From contig NZ_CP021434.1 of assembly GCF_002162355.1 (NCBI RefSeq), positions 900,501-964,500 of the forward strand: a DNA stretch of 64,000 bases. Direction: 5' to 3'. A program made the translations under genes and the position numbers. The notes under the pieces were generated by a model. That model worked only from the letters and a program-made list of their open reading frames with translations. It searched no databases and was not told where the DNA came from. Below, piece after piece: positions 26,320 through 35,294 of this stretch. Within the stretch, counting starts at the first letter, position 1; each line of letters starts with the position of its first letter. The stretch comes from Tumebacillus avium (GTDB lineage: Bacteria > Bacillota > Bacilli > Tumebacillales > Tumebacillaceae).

Positions 26320-27042
26320 TTAATAACGCCCCGGCCAAGAAGACGGCGGGTTGCCCCAGCCGGTGTAGCGGGACGAGAAGTAGGACGAAGTTGCGATGTT
26401 GTCTGCGATGACCGACGAGCGTCCGTTGATCATCGTGTTCTGGCCGATGTAGATGCCGACATGCCCGTACCAGCCGTTGTCAGCCGCCGGTGCGAAAAAT
26501 ACGAGCGAGCCGATCGGCGCGGACGCCAGCGAACCGCCGGTGTTCAAAGCGTTCGACGCAGCGATCGCCGAAGCGTACTGCCCGCTGGTTCCGTATGCGT
26601 GCTCGACAAACATTTGGCACCAGCCGTTGTAGTCGGTGCGGCCAACCTGGTCGATCGCCCAGGCGATGGCGCGGTCTTTCGGGCGAATTTGTGACGTCGG
26701 TGGCAGACCGTTGATCACCGCCGAAGCGATGTAGCGCTTCACGCCGTTTTCATAGTAGTAGTACCAGCGCGGGTCCGGCTTGCCGAGGAACACGTCGTTG
26801 ACGATCGTGCCGTACTCGATGCCTGCAAAATACACCGTGGTGTTGCCCGCGATCGAGCCAACCACCGCATAGCCTGTGCCCGGACCGGAGCGCACGTTGA
26901 CACCCGCCGAGGCGGTGATCCCGGAGAAGCTGACCGCGTACGGGTCGGCTGCCGATGCGGTCTGCATCGTTGCGCCTTGCACGCTGACCACTGCGGTCAA
27001 CGCGACCACTGCTGCCAGTGCATAGGTAACCATCTTTTTCAT
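26320..27042 (-). CDS. Secreted SH3b plus NlpC/P60-like cell wall protein
   Basis: 240 residues. A signal peptide (MKKMVTYALAAVVALTAVVS, cleavage after TASAA) leads into a bacterial SH3 domain (GVNVRSGPGTGYAVVGSI). The C-terminal papain-like domain has WCQMFVEHAYG with the probable catalytic Cys and GHVGIYIG with the His. This is an NlpC/P60/CHAP-like amidase or peptidase architecture, so it should bind and possibly cut peptidoglycan or a related amide. The start chosen is ATG 27042, after AAAGGGAGTG; 14 extra codons upstream are unlikely to be translated. Confidence 0.88.
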   Translation of the reverse strand: MKKMVTYALAAVVALTAVVSVQGATMQTASAADPYAVSFSGITASAGVNVRSGPGTGYAVVGSIAGNTTVYFAGIEYGTIVNDVFLGKPDPRWYYYYENGVKRYIASAVINGLPPTSQIRPKDRAIAWAIDQVGRTDYNGWCQMFVEHAYGTSGQYASAIAASNALNTGGSLASAPIGSLVFFAPAADNGWYGHVGIYIGQNTMINGRSSVIADNIATSSYFSSRYTGWGNPPSSWPGRY

Positions 27043-27151
27043 TGATAAACACTCCCTTTCTTTATTATACAGGGAGTATATCATATTTTATTTTAAATTT
27101 AGAAACGATATTTATAATAACAACAGAAAAGCCGAAGCGCTATTGCTCCGG

Positions 27152-27598
27152 CTACCAACCAACTTTCACTTGATGATCTTTTACTTGGAAATAATAGTCC
27201 AAGTCCCCACCCCAAGTTTCCGCATCCGACACCGCAGAGACAGCCTGCACATGCAGCCTGTATTTGCCTGTGGGGAGATCCTTGAGCGGATAAGTAAAGT
27301 TCAAGGTCTGCATAGGATCCATCCGCCCATGAAACAGGTGTTTTTCCTCTATCGGATCCACCTGATCGCTGGAAAGAGTCGCTTTCAGATCGATCTCTTT
27401 TTCAGTAGGCTTTCGCAACTGCAGAGCAATCTTAATCGTATCCCTGTTCTGGATCTCTGCTTGCAAAAGGAAGGCTTCAGGAGGCGATGGAGGCACATTT
27501 TTCTCAGAATCGTTGCTGCAGGCCGTGCCCACGAAGACGAGCAGACAAACAAGCAAAGCGCCTACACTCCAGATCCGAACCCGATATTTGCGTTCCAT
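27152..27598 (-). CDS. Lipoprotein sharing a domain with the adjacent metalloprotease
   Basis: 148 residues. A lipoprotein signal with lipobox FVGTAC puts Cys near position 27. The mature part is one beta-rich domain ending in KDLPTGKYRLHVQAV and WGGDLDYYFQVKDHQVKVGW. The same pattern (KDLSEGQYKITVQAL; WGGMESYYFSVKANEVVEGW) occupies the N-terminal region of the metalloprotease encoded immediately upstream in the operon. A run of ten Gs (27605-27614 on the complement) lies at the ribosome binding site. Start ATG 27598 is chosen over the ATG eight codons earlier. It may be an inhibitor, chaperone or anchor for the protease (inference). Confidence 0.82.
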   Translation of the reverse strand: MERKYRVRIWSVGALLVCLLVFVGTACSNDSEKNVPPSPPEAFLLQAEIQNRDTIKIALQLRKPTEKEIDLKATLSSDQVDPIEEKHLFHGRMDPMQTLNFTYPLKDLPTGKYRLHVQAVSAVSDAETWGGDLDYYFQVKDHQVKVGW

Positions 27599-27604
27599 CC
27601 AACG

Positions 27605-27614
27605 CCCCCCCCCC
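27605..27614 (-). repeat. Ten-base G tract at the lipoprotein ribosome binding site
   Basis: A homopolymer of ten C on the plus strand (G10 on the coding strand) starts 6 nt before ATG 27598. It is both the Shine-Dalgarno-like element and a likely slippage site. Confidence 0.8.
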
Positions 27615-27625
27615 TTAGGCATCGC

Positions 27626-29209
27626 CTAGTAATAATTGATCGTATTCTGACTCAGCGAGTATCTGGCATTGTAATCATAACCTAACGCTTTCCAACGGCT
27701 CCAGTAATCCGCGAAATTATTGTTATTATTTGTGTGCATCGCTCTGAAAACATCTGAGAAAGCGTAACTGCGTGTATCCGTACCGTCGTTGTTGGCATCA
27801 TACAAGTCGATGAGAGACGCTGTAACTCGCCCTTCTACTGCGTCGCCTTGATCTCCAGTGCTTGGATAGTACTCATGGTCAAGGGTCGCACCGGTCGACC
27901 AGTGATAAACAGCATCACGATTGACATACAAAGCGACAAAGCTTGCCCAGCCTTCTGTCCATGCACAGTTGACGTGTGACTTTTCTTGCACATTGTGAGG
28001 ACTTGGGCAATACGTCGTCGGATACCAGTTGTTGTAGATATTGTACATAAAATTGTGGCCGACCTCATGCACAACCGTATCAGGCGAGTCTGCGTTAGTC
28101 TCTTTGAGATGAATGTACTCACCCGTGGTGTAATAGGCGCCTTGAGTGCTCCCTGGGTACCAAATTGCAGTTGCAGAGCCGGGATCTTTATACAGTGACA
28201 AGGCTGCTTTGGCATTGTAAATATCATCATATACCCAGATTGCCTTACGATTGATGTCTGTACTCGGAACATATCGGGTACCGATATCACCGCCTGTATA
28301 AGTGCTTCCTACAGTTGTATACCAAGTATAGGGTTTAAAGCTGCTAGTGACAACTTTGTTCCAACTGTTCCAGGATTGAACAGTGACCCTCACATCTTTG
28401 CGACCTACAGGATCTGAAAACTGATACATGAATTCACCCGTAGAATCTGTATAGGTTTCGCCAAGTCGCACCCAGCTATTTGAAGAATTCAGATAATCTA
28501 TGATTACTTGAGCATTTCGGATCGCTTTGGCACTGCCGTTCCGATCATAAAACTTCCATGTGCCATACATCGTAATCGTCCACTCAGGAGCGATGACACC
28601 TTCAACATCTGCTGTCCCAGCAGTCTCCACATTCTTCAGATCATTCTGAGCAGATTCATCCGGACCTTTTTCCGCTGGATGGTCAGGGTTTGTTGTTTTC
28701 TCCCAGCCTTCAACGACTTCATTTGCCTTGACCGAAAAATAATACGATTCCATACCGCCCCACTGATTTCGTCCCTCTTGTTTGGACAGGGCTTGTACAG
28801 TAATTTTGTACTGACCTTCAGACAAATCCTTGAAGGGGACATCAATTTGTTTCCCCTCCTTCACTTTCATTTTCCCTTTGAATGCTTGATTCTTGCCAGA
28901 TACAGAGGTGTAGGCGTACTCCCCAAGTTTCTCCAATTCGAATGTAATTTCAACATCCTTATCCGTTTCCTTGAGCAACTTCGTTGTAAAACTGACAATA
29001 CCGTTACCTTTGCCATTTTTAATAGAGCGCTCTTTTAAAACCGCATCGACCTCGATGTTGCCTTTTCCCTCTTCCGAGTTCATGTTTACATGCGAACCTT
29101 TGACACCGTCCACATGCGGAACGGCAGTAGCAGCAGATGCAATGTTTTGAAATCCAAAGCCCGCAATGACCAGACACGTAAGCAGATACCTCCACTTATT
29201 CACATTCAT
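27626..29209 (-). CDS. Secreted zinc metalloprotease with accessory N-terminal domain
   Basis: 527 residues. A signal peptide (cleavage near ASAA, residue 27) and a lipoprotein-like accessory domain (~45-170) are followed by a linker. A carboxypeptidase-regulatory-like beta segment (~210-300) precedes the catalytic region. There, VVHEVGHNFMYN supplies the HExxH zinc ligands and TEGWASF a probable glutamate ligand (~425). The enzyme is exported and should be a gluzincin-type peptidase; the substrate is unknown. It is the first gene of a two-gene operon with the lipoprotein that repeats its accessory domain. I could not name the peptidase family with certainty. Confidence 0.87.
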   Translation of the reverse strand: MNVNKWRYLLTCLVIAGFGFQNIASAATAVPHVDGVKGSHVNMNSEEGKGNIEVDAVLKERSIKNGKGNGIVSFTTKLLKETDKDVEITFELEKLGEYAYTSVSGKNQAFKGKMKVKEGKQIDVPFKDLSEGQYKITVQALSKQEGRNQWGGMESYYFSVKANEVVEGWEKTTNPDHPAEKGPDESAQNDLKNVETAGTADVEGVIAPEWTITMYGTWKFYDRNGSAKAIRNAQVIIDYLNSSNSWVRLGETYTDSTGEFMYQFSDPVGRKDVRVTVQSWNSWNKVVTSSFKPYTWYTTVGSTYTGGDIGTRYVPSTDINRKAIWVYDDIYNAKAALSLYKDPGSATAIWYPGSTQGAYYTTGEYIHLKETNADSPDTVVHEVGHNFMYNIYNNWYPTTYCPSPHNVQEKSHVNCAWTEGWASFVALYVNRDAVYHWSTGATLDHEYYPSTGDQGDAVEGRVTASLIDLYDANNDGTDTRSYAFSDVFRAMHTNNNNNFADYWSRWKALGYDYNARYSLSQNTINYY

Positions 29210-29224
29210 CGAAATAAAAACCTC

Positions 29225-29428
29225 CTATGTATTTTCAAGGGAATCACTACACCTCCAATTGTACGCAAGATTGATTTCGACTTCAAGTACAATACAATAA
29301 ATTATAAATAACATAAATATCATGATCAATGAATCCGATCTGTTTATTTTAACAGTCGACAGTATTCCCGTGCTGCCTTTAATCTTTTTGTACTCCGCCT
29401 CCGCCTGCTTCGACGTCATCCACATCAA
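29225..29428 (-). other. Questionable 67-codon ORF upstream of the metalloprotease
   Basis: An open frame with a charged start (MTSKQAEAEYKKIKGSTG) and a central hydrophobic stretch (LIMIFMLFIIYCIVLEV). No clear ribosome binding site or family. The 3' part covers the AT-rich stretch that should contain the metalloprotease promoter, so it may simply be non-coding. Confidence 0.2.
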
Positions 29429-29439
29429 AAAACAGCGCC

Positions 29440-29892
29440 TTATACTTCTTCAACCTGCTTCCCCCTTCCCTTAAACACCAGCACCCCGCCGATGATCACC
29501 AGCACGCCGAGCAGCTGCTTGCCCGTAAACGGCACCTGCTCCAGTCCCAGCCACCCGAACGAATCCCACATCAGCGCACACAGCAGCTGCGACGTCAGCA
29601 CGATCGACACCGCAAACGTCGCCCCAAGCAGTCGCACGCCCTGCACGAGACAGGTGACCACGCCCACTCCAAGCAATCCGCTGACCCAGTGCCAAGGCTT
29701 TGGATGCTGCCACACAAACATCCCCTGCCCTTCCACCGCCAAGCCGATCACCAGCGATGCCAAACAGCCCATCCCCAGCACCCACGCCGTCGTCGCCCAA
29801 GATCCGGCGCGCTCGCTGACCTTGCTGTTGAAAATGTTCTGCAGTCCGACCAGAGCCCCGGCCAGCAGCGCGAAAAACAGCCCGCTACTCAT
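29440..29892 (-). CDS. YdcZ-type (DUF606) small DMT transporter subunit
   Basis: 150 residues, five hydrophobic helices, half the size of a standard EamA/DMT transporter. GALVGLQNIFNSKVSERAGSW near the N terminus and GKQLLGVLVIIGGVLVFKG at the end are typical of the YdcZ family (PF04657). Its start overlaps the end of the Crp/Fnr-type regulator gene by 8 bp. With a second YdcZ gene just upstream of the regulator, the two small proteins may pair to form one transporter. Substrate unknown. Confidence 0.87.
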   Translation of the reverse strand: MSSGLFFALLAGALVGLQNIFNSKVSERAGSWATTAWVLGMGCLASLVIGLAVEGQGMFVWQHPKPWHWVSGLLGVGVVTCLVQGVRLLGATFAVSIVLTSQLLCALMWDSFGWLGLEQVPFTGKQLLGVLVIIGGVLVFKGRGKQVEEV

Positions 29893-30553
29893 ACAGCTTC
29901 TCGCTGGCCAATGCGCCCAGCCCCTCTCGATCCTTCACCAAAATGAACCCTTTCTTCCGCTCGACCAGCCCCTCCGTGCAGAACTGCCGGATCACCCGGT
30001 TCAGATGGCGGTACGAAGTGCCGATCAGATTCGCCGCATCTTTGAGCGAGACGGTGCTCGTCTGTTCATTCAGCAAAAGATAACTCGCCAGCCGCACTTC
30101 CACCGGGTACATCAAGTTAAAGCTCATCGACTGCGACTTGACCAGAAATTTCTTGGTGATGATATCCAGCAAAAACTGCAAAAAACGCGCATCGTCCTGT
30201 GTGTATTTTTGCAGCCAGCGGTGATGCACCCCGACCATCTGCACGGTCGTCACCGCTTCCACCGTATTGATAAACTCCGCGCTTTGCACATATTCCAGAT
30301 CGCCGATCACTTCAAGCGGCGTTTTAAAAGACAAGATCAGCGTTTTGCCTTCCGCCGACGTGGTGTAGATTTTCACTTTGCCGTCGACCAGCACATACAA
30401 ATACTCGCTGACCGCCCCTTGCGAGCAGATCAACTCCCCCGGCTGGTAGCGGTACAGCGCCAGATGCGGCAGCACCTGCTCGTTAAACATCTCCGCGATC
30501 CCTTGCGCCTGCAGATACTGCATCAACAGCTCCCGATCTTTGATCTCTTCCAT
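29885..30553 (-). CDS. Crp/Fnr-family transcriptional regulator, YeiL-like
   Basis: 222 residues. An N-terminal cyclic-nucleotide-binding-like barrel (~15-130, LICSQGAVSEYLYVLVDGKVKI) and a C-terminal winged helix-turn-helix (VSLKDAANLIGTSYRHLNRVIRQF). There is no Cys cluster for an iron-sulfur centre. It lies between two YdcZ-type transporter genes and overlaps the second, so it probably regulates this operon. The effector is unknown. Confidence 0.88.
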   Translation of the reverse strand: MEEIKDRELLMQYLQAQGIAEMFNEQVLPHLALYRYQPGELICSQGAVSEYLYVLVDGKVKIYTTSAEGKTLILSFKTPLEVIGDLEYVQSAEFINTVEAVTTVQMVGVHHRWLQKYTQDDARFLQFLLDIITKKFLVKSQSMSFNLMYPVEVRLASYLLLNEQTSTVSLKDAANLIGTSYRHLNRVIRQFCTEGLVERKKGFILVKDREGLGALASEKLYE

Positions 30554-30581
30554 GCCGATTCACCCCCGCATCTCTCTGCCG

Positions 30582-31007
30582 TCAAAACTTCAAAATCGCC
30601 ACGCCCGCGATCATCATCCCGATGCCGATCAGCTGCGGCAGCCGCATCTTCTGCTTCGCCACACCCAGCCAGCCATTCCCTTCGATCAAAAAAGTCAGCC
30701 CGAGCTGCGCGATCAGCAGCGCAGCGACCGTGATCGTCACCCCGATCTGCTGAATCGCCGTGATGTTGCCAAACACCACCACCGCGCCAAACGTGCCGCC
30801 CGTCAAGTACAGCGGCTTGACCCGTTTCAGCCCCTGCCAGTTGCTGTCCCGCACCAGCAGCAGGATCAGCAAGGCGGCCACCACGCCGGTAAACTGCGTC
30901 AACGCCGCCGCCTGCCAGGCGCCAATATCCTCGGAGATCCGCGCATTCGAAACGCCTTGCAGCGTGATAAACGCCCCGCCTGCCAAGGCAAACAAAATTC
31001 CTCTCAT
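30582..31007 (-). CDS. YdcZ-type (DUF606) small DMT transporter subunit
   Basis: 141 residues with five hydrophobic helices. The start MRGILFALAGGAFITLQGVS and the end LIGIGMMIAGVAILKF are family-like. It is the first gene of the YdcZ-regulator-YdcZ operon, 28 nt before the regulator. It is a paralogue of the 29440-29892 product, consistent with a heterodimeric transporter. Confidence 0.87.
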   Translation of the reverse strand: MRGILFALAGGAFITLQGVSNARISEDIGAWQAAALTQFTGVVAALLILLLVRDSNWQGLKRVKPLYLTGGTFGAVVVFGNITAIQQIGVTITVAALLIAQLGLTFLIEGNGWLGVAKQKMRLPQLIGIGMMIAGVAILKF

Positions 31008-31119
31008 CGTTCCTCACCTCATACCTCCATTAAAAAACAGTTGGGGAGATCGAGGAAGGACATATGTCTCAAACGCAAAAAAAGGATGCTTTTCCAGCAC
31101 CCTTCCCGCTTTTGCCTCT

Positions 31120-31923
31120 CTACCAATGCGCCGGACGAGTAAGCGTCGGCGGCAGTTGGGTATCGGCATCGCCTTTTGCCGAATTGAGCTGTGACTGCGT
31201 GAGAAAAAGGCTCCCCGTCAGATTCGCCCCGCTCAGGTCGGCATCCCGCAGGTCCGCCCCGATCAAGTCGGCCTGGCGCATGTCAGCTCCGCGCAGATCG
31301 GCCGCGATCAGGTACGCCCCGCGCAGATTCGCGCCGCGCAAGTCCGCTTTGCGCAGCTTGGCCCCGATCAGGTCGGCGCCCCGGCGATTCATCTGCTGAC
31401 CCTTCATTCCCTCGCGCACCCGTTCGCTCGTCCGCAGCAGCAGCACATTCACATCCGCCCGATGTACCGCCACATCGACTTGCAACAGCTCCTCCGCACC
31501 GAGCAGGGTCAGACGTTCTGTCGCCTCAAAAGCCGCGCTGAGCTCCGCCTGCAACTCCCGTGCCGTCTCCAAAGACATCGCTTCGTCCAAATACCGCAGC
31601 AGTTCGTGCAGCTGGCGCATCACCGGAAACACCGCAAACATCTGCCCCGCAGACTCCGGCGCGCTCCGCCAGTCTTGTCCGTTATAGGTGACCTGCGACA
31701 CTTTTTGCCCGGCCCCAAAGCATTCATAGACCGTGCAGCCGCGATAGCCCCGCTTGCGCAGCGTGTCATGCACCCCGCAGCGGAAGTTGGCCTGCAGATT
31801 CCGGCACGGCTCGCCTCCGTCCTTGTCCACCGCAAAATCGGACGTAGCCGCAAACGGCAGCGCGACACAGCACAGCCCAAAACACTGCTCACAATCATCT
31901 TTCAAGCTCAGTTGTCCAGCCAT
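31120..31923 (-). CDS. Cys-cluster plus pentapeptide-repeat protein
   Basis: 267 residues. The N-terminal ~75 residues hold a Cys-rich motif (CEQCFGLCC, later CRNLQ, RCGVH, GCTVYEC) like the CxxCxxCC zinc/iron cluster domains. A helical middle follows. Residues ~180-240 are pentapeptide repeats (A(D/N)LxG type, e.g. [16 protein letters not shown]) that should form a right-handed quadrilateral helix. Pentapeptide proteins can mimic DNA or mediate protein contacts; the role here is unknown. AGGAGAAC precedes ATG 31923. Confidence 0.88.
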   Translation of the reverse strand: MAGQLSLKDDCEQCFGLCCVALPFAATSDFAVDKDGGEPCRNLQANFRCGVHDTLRKRGYRGCTVYECFGAGQKVSQVTYNGQDWRSAPESAGQMFAVFPVMRQLHELLRYLDEAMSLETARELQAELSAAFEATERLTLLGAEELLQVDVAVHRADVNVLLLRTSERVREGMKGQQMNRRGADLIGAKLRKADLRGANLRGAYLIAADLRGADMRQADLIGADLRDADLSGANLTGSLFLTQSQLNSAKGDADTQLPPTLTRPAHW

Positions 31924-32060
31924 CTGTGTTCTCCTCCATGAAAATTATTCCTTTTATCTTCTCATGCGGTCCGGCATGAGTAAAGAAAAAAGGCATAGAC
32001 GATTGCCGGCCGTTTTCTTATCATGAAGGTACATCAAAAGTTCAACATGAGGTGATCCAG

Positions 32061-32675
32061 ATGTTCGACTTTCCCACACTGCTCACGTTTCTGACCGTCG
32101 TGATCAGTCTCTTTTTAATACCGGGCCCTGCCGTGCTGCTCACCGCGACCCGCACCGTGCAGAGCGGACGCACCGCCGGCATCATGGCTGGCCTTGGCAT
32201 TGCGGTTGGCGATTGCATTCATGCGGCGTTGGCAGCGCTTGGCCTGTCCGCGCTGCTGCTCTCGTCGGCGCTGGCCTTTAACGTCGTCAAATTCGCCGGC
32301 GTCGCCTACCTGCTCTACCTTGGCATCCGCGCGATCAGAGAACAGCCGAGCGACCCGCAACTGCCGACCGTTGCGCCTGCCCAACCCGTAAAGTCGTTTG
32401 GCCTCGCCATTCTGGCCGAGCTGCTCAATCCGAAAATCCTCGCCTTCCTGCCCCAGTTCGTGCACCCGGAGCGGGGAGCTGCCGTGTGGCAATTTTTGAT
32501 CCTCGGCTTGCTGTTTGCCGGGCTCGGCGCCGTCTACACGTCGATGATCGCGCTCAGCGTGAAGCCGATCGGCCGATTGGTCAAGCGCATCTCCTGGCTG
32601 CACCGCTGGAGCGGCAAAATCGTCGGGTCGATCTACATCGGACTTGGATTGAAAATCGCCTTTCAACAGCGATAA
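32061..32675 (+). CDS. LysE/RhtB-family amino acid exporter
   Basis: 204 residues with about six hydrophobic helices. The family motif IPGPAVLLTATRTVQSGRTA follows the first helix, then GLGIAVGDCIHAALAALGL and ELLNPKILAFLPQFV. LysE-type proteins export amino acids or small metabolites from the cytoplasm; the substrate cannot be inferred. ATG 32061 follows GAGGTGAT; the GTG at 32052 is part of that site rather than a start. It is monocistronic and ends at an intrinsic terminator. Confidence 0.92.
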   Translation: MFDFPTLLTFLTVVISLFLIPGPAVLLTATRTVQSGRTAGIMAGLGIAVGDCIHAALAALGLSALLLSSALAFNVVKFAGVAYLLYLGIRAIREQPSDPQLPTVAPAQPVKSFGLAILAELLNPKILAFLPQFVHPERGAAVWQFLILGLLFAGLGAVYTSMIALSVKPIGRLVKRISWLHRWSGKIVGSIYIGLGLKIAFQQR

Positions 32676-32695
32676 AACAAAAGATAACGTGAGCA

Positions 32696-32730
32696 CAAAG
32701 CCCCTGAATTTAGTTCAGGGGCTTTTTTGC
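32696..32730 (+). terminator. Intrinsic terminator after the LysE-family gene
   Basis: AAAGCCCCTGAA pairs with TTCAGGGGC followed by TTTTTT. Confidence 0.9.
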
Positions 32731-32785
32731 CGAAATATTTTTCACAAAATCTTATATATATCTTAACAAATATGGGGGTGACAGC

Positions 32786-33664
32786 ATGAACGTGATCAAT
32801 CTCTCCGCCTTGAAGGGGGTGTCTGTCCAGAGAGTCGGCTCGAAAGCGCGCAACTTAGGGGCGATGCTCGATCAGGGTCTGCCCGTTCCGCCCGGCTTTG
32901 TGGTGACCGTCGATGCGTTTCAGACATTTTTGCGGGGACACGCCGCTGAGTCGGCCGAGACGGAAGCAGAGTTCCTCGCCGCACCGATCCCGGCGCAGAT
33001 TGCCGCAGAGATTGCGGAGCAGTACAAAGCTTTGCAGCAGCACGCGGTCTATGCGGTCGCCGTGCGCTCTTCGTCTGCCTTGGAAGATCTGAACAGCGCG
33101 TCTTTTGCCGGGCAGTACGAGACCTTCCTCAATGTGCGGAGTCTGGACAGCGTGCTGGTGCAGATCAAGCGCTGCTGGTATTCCTACTTCTCGCCTGTCG
33201 TGCAGAACTATGCCCGCAACCAAAACATCTCCTTGGATTCCCTTGCCATGGGCGTGCTGGTGCAAGGCATGGTCGATGCGGACGTCTCCGGGGTGATTTT
33301 CAGCAAACATCCGGTCACCAACGATCCTGACGAGATCGTGATCAACGCTTCGTATGGCCTGGGAGAAGCGATCGTGTCCGGTCTGGTGACGCCCGACTGT
33401 TTCACCATCTCGAAGCGGACGGGCGAGATCAGCAGGGAGCTGGGTCTGAAAGAAGTCAAAGTGCTTCCCGGCCCCGAAGGCACCGAGACGGCAGACACGC
33501 TGCCCGAGGAGCAGGAAGCGTACAGTTTGAGCGATGAGCAGGTGCGGGAACTGGCGGGACTGACCCGCCACATTGAGGAGTTGCAAGGCTCTGCGGTCGA
33601 TCTTGAATTTGCGATCCACGATGGGACGATCTATCTGCTGCAGGTTCGTCCGATCACTACATAA
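32786..33664 (+). CDS. PEP-synthase-like ATP/pyruvate-binding subunit
   Basis: 292 residues corresponding to only the PPDK N-terminal (ATP-binding) domain. It has GSKARNLGAMLDQGLPVPPG, AVRSSSALEDLNSASFAGQYE, an ASYGLGEAIVSG loop and the ending LLQVRPIT. A full PEP synthase or rifampin phosphotransferase also has middle and phosphohistidine domains; here those are encoded by the next gene, 16 nt downstream. The two products should form one split enzyme that moves phosphate from ATP through a histidine to an acceptor. GGGGGTGA precedes the ATG. Confidence 0.9.
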   Translation: MNVINLSALKGVSVQRVGSKARNLGAMLDQGLPVPPGFVVTVDAFQTFLRGHAAESAETEAEFLAAPIPAQIAAEIAEQYKALQQHAVYAVAVRSSSALEDLNSASFAGQYETFLNVRSLDSVLVQIKRCWYSYFSPVVQNYARNQNISLDSLAMGVLVQGMVDADVSGVIFSKHPVTNDPDEIVINASYGLGEAIVSGLVTPDCFTISKRTGEISRELGLKEVKVLPGPEGTETADTLPEEQEAYSLSDEQVRELAGLTRHIEELQGSAVDLEFAIHDGTIYLLQVRPITT

Positions 33665-33680
33665 AAGGGAGGCAGCGCAC

Positions 33681-35294
33681 ATGGCGTTTGTACGGGAGGA
33701 TTTGTTTTTGACCGAAGAGGATAAGTCACAGGGGTTCTGGGTGCAGGACGACGCGCATCTGGCGTATCCGTTTACGCCGCTGTTCGCTTCTTATTTCATT
33801 CCGGCGATGAGCGAAGGCACACGCCGGGCTTTTGCCGGGATGAAGTTCCCCGTTACGCAGTTCAAAGCCAAGATCGAAAACGGCTACTTCTACCAATGGG
33901 CGATTCCCTTTGCCGGAGACCCGCAGGCCCGCGCAGCCGAACATGTGCAGTGGGGCATGGAGCGTCTCCCCAAGGTGCTGGAGCTGTTCCAAAGCTATAT
34001 CGAAAAAGAGTTCCTGCCCTTTTACGACCGGCTCGATGCGTTCCGGGCGAGTTCGTTTACCAAAAGTGAAGCCGTAGAGATGGTGCAGGAGCTTCATGCG
34101 TTTTACCAACGGGCTTGGGAGCTGCATTTTGAGATCGTCATGCCGCGCAGTGTCCTGCTCACCGGCCTGTCGAAAACGTACGCGGAGCTGGCCGGGACGG
34201 AGAACACGTCGGTCATCTATGACTGGCTGGTCGGCGTGATGAACAAGTCGCTGGAGACCGACCGAGGACTGTGGAAGCTGAGCCAATTGGCAAACGAATC
34301 TCCACAACTCCGCGACGTGCTGCTCGGCACCGAACCGACACAGCTTGTAGCCGCCTTGAGCAAAACGGAGGAAGGCTGCGCGTTCCTGTCTTCCGTGCAG
34401 GACTTCCTCGAAATCTACGGCTATCGGGCGACCAACTCCCATGAGTTTGTCGAAGAGATCTGGGTGGAGAATCCGACGCCTGCGCTGACCGTGATCAAAC
34501 GTTACTTGGAAACGGGCTACGACTTTGAGCGGGAGTTGCAAGGGATGATCGAGCGCCGTCAGCAGGCGTTTGCGGCGGCCATGGAGACGCTGCCGGATGG
34601 AGCAGTCAAGCAGATGTTCCTCAGCCTGTACGATCTGGCGCTGGAATCGTGGGGGCTCGATGAAGACCACCACTTTTACATCGACGCGATGCTCCCCGCC
34701 AAGTCGCGCCTGTTCTTGCTGGCCGTTGGCGAGCAGTTGGTGAAGTCGGGTGTGGTCGAATCGCCGCAGGACGTGTTTTTCTTCTACCTCGACGAACTGA
34801 TCAACGTGCTGCGCGAACCGGTTGCTTTTGCCGAGCTGATTGAACAGCGCAAAGACGACTGGGAAGCCAGCAAGTCACGCAAGCCCACGCCAACGTACGG
34901 ACAGCCGCCCGAAGGCGATCTCAACCCGGCGCTGGAAGAGGTGATGGGGCCGTCGGCGCCGCAAGTGGAAGCCACACAAATCAAAGGTGCGGCCGCTTCC
35001 CAAGGCGTTTACACCGGCCAAGTGCGCGTCGTCTTGCACCCGGGCGACTTTTCCAAAATCCAGCCTGGCGAAGTGCTGGTCTGCAAAACGACGACCCCGG
35101 CGTGGACGGCGCTGTTCTCTGTCGTTGGCGCGATCATCACCGATGCGGGCGGCATCCTCTCCCACGCCGGAACGGTTGCCCGCGAATACAAATTGCCGGC
35201 GGTGCTCGGCACCCGAGTTGCGACCACGATGTTCCGCGACGGGCAGACGGTGACGGTCGACGGCACGCAAGGCGTGGTGCGCTTCCATGAGTGA
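33681..35294 (+). CDS. PEP-utilising-enzyme subunit with swivelling phosphohistidine domain
   Basis: 537 residues. The long N-terminal region (~1-430) is a substrate/acceptor domain like that of rifampin phosphotransferase or YvkC-type proteins. The C terminus is a phosphohistidine domain (TTTPAWTALFSVVGAIITDA, then GGILSHAGTVAREYKLPAVLG with the phosphorylated His). ATG 33681 is chosen after AAAGGGAGG; the frame is open further upstream inside the first gene. It is coupled to the ATP-binding subunit upstream and to an MFS pump downstream (8-bp overlap). A phosphotransferase acting on a small molecule or antibiotic, together with an efflux pump, is plausible (inference). Confidence 0.88.
   Translation: MAFVREDLFLTEEDKSQGFWVQDDAHLAYPFTPLFASYFIPAMSEGTRRAFAGMKFPVTQFKAKIENGYFYQWAIPFAGDPQARAAEHVQWGMERLPKVLELFQSYIEKEFLPFYDRLDAFRASSFTKSEAVEMVQELHAFYQRAWELHFEIVMPRSVLLTGLSKTYAELAGTENTSVIYDWLVGVMNKSLETDRGLWKLSQLANESPQLRDVLLGTEPTQLVAALSKTEEGCAFLSSVQDFLEIYGYRATNSHEFVEEIWVENPTPALTVIKRYLETGYDFERELQGMIERRQQAFAAAMETLPDGAVKQMFLSLYDLALESWGLDEDHHFYIDAMLPAKSRLFLLAVGEQLVKSGVVESPQDVFFFYLDELINVLREPVAFAELIEQRKDDWEASKSRKPTPTYGQPPEGDLNPALEEVMGPSAPQVEATQIKGAAASQGVYTGQVRVVLHPGDFSKIQPGEVLVCKTTTPAWTALFSVVGAIITDAGGILSHAGTVAREYKLPAVLGTRVATTMFRDGQTVTVDGTQGVVRFHE

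Noticed and set aside
31200..31400. Tandem 15-bp periodicity
   Set aside because: Encodes pentapeptide repeats of the Cys-cluster protein.
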